From the NCBI RefSeq assembly GCF_035989285.1, contig NZ_CP108513.1, forward strand, positions 1,736,001 to 1,800,000: a stretch of 64,000 nucleotides of DNA, read 5' to 3'. Shown here piece by piece: positions 62,481 to 64,000 of this stretch. Below the pieces are notes generated by a model. It saw only the letters and a list, made by a program, of their open reading frames with translations, was not told the DNA's origin and made no database searches. The stretch is from Streptomyces sp. NBC_01235. Its GTDB lineage: Bacteria > Actinomycetota > Actinomycetes > Streptomycetales > Streptomycetaceae. Every line of letters begins with the position of its first letter. The stretch's first letter is position 1. The position numbers and the translations under genes are program-made.

Positions 62481-62693
62481 GGACCTCTGGACCTCTCCGT
62501 GAGGGGAGCGGGGAAGCGCCGCCGTGCGGCGGCCAGACGACCATGACCGTGCCCCGGCGGTGGCCGCCGCCGTCGCGGCCGGGAGATCGCCCACGTGGCC
62601 CAGGGCATGGACCCGCCTGCCGCTCACGCGGGTGACACGGCGTGCAGCAGACTGTGCCGTGCAGACGGACACTCACCCAGAAGGAAGCACAGC

Positions 62694-62984
62694 GTGATCA
62701 TCTTCGGCACCAAGGGATACCTCTACCAACTGGCGATACTGACGCTGCTGTGCGGCCGCTGCGGAAACCCCGCCGCGCACACGCTCAGGAAGCGGGTCAC
62801 CAAGTTCACACTGTTCTTCGTGCCGCTGTTCCCGATCTCGACGAAGTACGCGACGCAGTGCACGTTCTGCGGCGCCGAACAGAAGGTGACGAAGGAACAG
62901 GCGGACCAGCTGCTCGCGCAGGGCGCGGGCGGCGTCGGCGGCCAGCCGTACGGGCAGCCTCAGCAGCAGCCGCACCAGTACTGA
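62694..62984 (+). CDS. Zinc-ribbon protein (zinc_ribbon_15 type)
   Basis: 96 residues from GTG with AAGGAAG upstream. Two Cys pairs, CGRC and CTFC, flank a hydrophobic stretch (KFTLFFVPLFPISTKY), the arrangement of this short zinc-ribbon family. The C-terminus is a Gln/Pro/Gly-rich tail (QPYGQPQQQPHQY). Function unknown. Convergent with the sugar-binding protein gene, 22 bases apart. Confidence 0.85.
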   Translation: MIIFGTKGYLYQLAILTLLCGRCGNPAAHTLRKRVTKFTLFFVPLFPISTKYATQCTFCGAEQKVTKEQADQLLAQGAGGVGGQPYGQPQQQPHQY

Positions 62985-63006
62985 CGGTTCCCGCCGTTGC
63001 CACGGC

Positions 63007-64000
63007 TCACCGGGTGAGTCCGGCCCTGTCGCAGGCGGCCCGGAGTTCACGGGTGCAGATCTGGCCGACGGTGTACACACCGTCGGCGACGAGGGTCGGG
63101 CCGATGTCGTGGGCCGTGACCCCGGTCGGGGTGAGCAGGACGGACGGGATGTTCTCGGTGGTGGGGCTGTCGGTGGTCGTCGTGGCGGTGTCGCGGGCAT
63201 CCTCGCCGCGTCCGACGGCGACGGCCATGGCGGCGACGGCGGCGGCCTCCTTCTCGAACGGCTTGTACACCGTCATGTACTGCTCGCCCTTGACGATGCG
63301 CCGCACGGCGTCGAGGTCGGCGTCCTGACCGGTGACGGGCGGGAACTTCTCGACGCCGGCGCTCTTGAGGGCGGCGACGACGCCCGCGGCGATCGAGTCG
63401 TTGGCCGCGAGGACGCCGTCGATCCGGTCCGGGCCGAGGGCCGCGATGGCGGCGGACATGTTGGCGTGGGCGTTCTGTGTGCTCCAGTCCTGGGTGTCGT
63501 AGGACCGGCCGATCCTCACCTTGCCGGCGAGGACGGACAGCGCGCCCTTGCGGTACCAGGCCGCGTTGGGGCTGGTCGGGTCGCCGTTCACCATGACGAT
63601 GTTCGCGCGCCGGGGGCCCTCCCCCATGGCCTTCAGGAGTGCCTCGCCCTGGAGCCGGCCGACCTTGCGGCCGTCGAAACTGACGTAGCCGGCGATCGGG
63701 CCTTCGGCGAGGCGGTCGTAGGCGAGCACCGGGACACCCGCCCGGCGGGCCTCCTGGATCGAGGAGCGCAGCGCCCGGGTGTCGGCGGCGTCCAGGATGA
63801 GGACCTTGGCCCCCTTGGTGACCATGGAGACCAGCTGCCCGCGCTGCCGGGTCACGTCGTTCTCGGCGTTGGCGTACTCCAGCGTGCAGGTGGGGCACAG
63901 CTTCTTCACCTGAGCCTCGATCAGCGGTCGGTCGGAGTGTTCCCAGCGGGGGACGGCGCGGCTCGGCAGCAGCAGGCCGACGGTGAAGCCCTCACCGGCC
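63007..64000 (-). CDS. Sugar ABC transporter substrate-binding protein (XylF-like), N-terminus outside window
   Basis: 331 residues are present; the frame runs off the right edge before the signal peptide. It is a periplasmic-binding-protein-like I fold: VGLLLPSRAVPRWEHSDRPL, GQLVSMVTKGAKVLILDAAD, IAGYVSFDGRKVGRLQGEAL, GVLAANDSIAAGVV and VTGQDADLDAVRRIVKGEQY. These match the xylose/ribose-type (XylF, ChvE) group. It should bind a pentose or related sugar at the cell surface. Partner permease and ATPase genes would lie downstream on the minus strand, but the next gene there is the unrelated convergent zinc-ribbon gene, so they must be upstream or elsewhere. Confidence 0.9.
   Translation of the reverse strand, partial: AGEGFTVGLLLPSRAVPRWEHSDRPLIEAQVKKLCPTCTLEYANAENDVTRQRGQLVSMVTKGAKVLILDAADTRALRSSIQEARRAGVPVLAYDRLAEGPIAGYVSFDGRKVGRLQGEALLKAMGEGPRRANIVMVNGDPTSPNAAWYRKGALSVLAGKVRIGRSYDTQDWSTQNAHANMSAAIAALGPDRIDGVLAANDSIAAGVVAALKSAGVEKFPPVTGQDADLDAVRRIVKGEQYMTVYKPFEKEAAAVAAMAVAVGRGEDARDTATTTTDSPTTENIPSVLLTPTGVTAHDIGPTLVADGVYTVGQICTRELRAACDRAGLTR

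Overview
The window is very GC-rich, strongly GC3-biased chromosomal DNA. It uses GTG and TTG starts freely, and many operon joints are ATGA/GTGA overlaps. The gene families (SpoIIE phosphatase with PAS/GAF sensors, a PknG-like kinase operon, a surface protein with an LAxTG-type sorting signal, Tat-exported oxidase, sugar ABC transporters without their own ATPase, CsoR/CopA) point to Streptomyces or a close relative. The density of remnants and accessory loci suggests a chromosome-arm region rather than the core.

Layout. 1-4264: tail of a resorcinol/hydroxyquinol operon (flavin hydroxylase, AAHS-type transporter, maleylacetate reductase, hydroxyquinol 1,2-dioxygenase). 4794-7817: a 1007-residue secreted multidomain glycoside hydrolase. 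8640-17639: a patch of redox and copper genes: methyltransferases, an orphan cytochrome b trio, a cupredoxin lipoprotein, small membrane proteins, and a CopA ATPase with an N-terminal cupredoxin domain and a C-terminal YHS domain followed by csoR. Broken pieces of a P-type ATPase, an ABC-2 permease and a MarR regulator lie among them. 18493-28240: a sugar/polyol island (FGGY kinase, PfkB kinase, SmoE-like binding protein, two permeases, two zinc dehydrogenases, DeoR regulator, HAD hydrolase). 28288-35852 (minus strand): a five-gene operon of trypsin-like protease, PknG-like kinase, VWA protein, GlnX-like four-TM protein and binding lipoprotein, resembling an enlarged version of the mycobacterial GlnH-GlnX-PknG amino-acid sensing pathway. 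36358-44339: SpoIIE phosphatase, a serine hydrolase, TetR, a secreted dipeptidase-like protein and an L-glutamate-oxidase-like enzyme.

44382-48357: a helD-type helicase gene lies between a truncated serine recombinase and a Tn3 transposase remnant. 48429-51186: three alpha/beta hydrolases. 51203-59796: mostly envelope and secreted proteins, including a predicted sortase-anchored protein with a possible PD-(D/E)XK nuclease core and a DacB-type D,D-peptidase. 59962-64000: a response regulator lacking its phospho-acceptor, degraded LacI and sugar-isomerase genes, a secreted beta-propeller, a zinc-ribbon protein and the start-truncated part of a sugar-binding protein.

The most notable points are the enlarged PknG/GlnX operon, the predicted surface-anchored nuclease, the phosphorylation-dead response regulator, the helD gene bracketed by transposition debris, and the unusual number of frame-broken relics next to intact operator palindromes.
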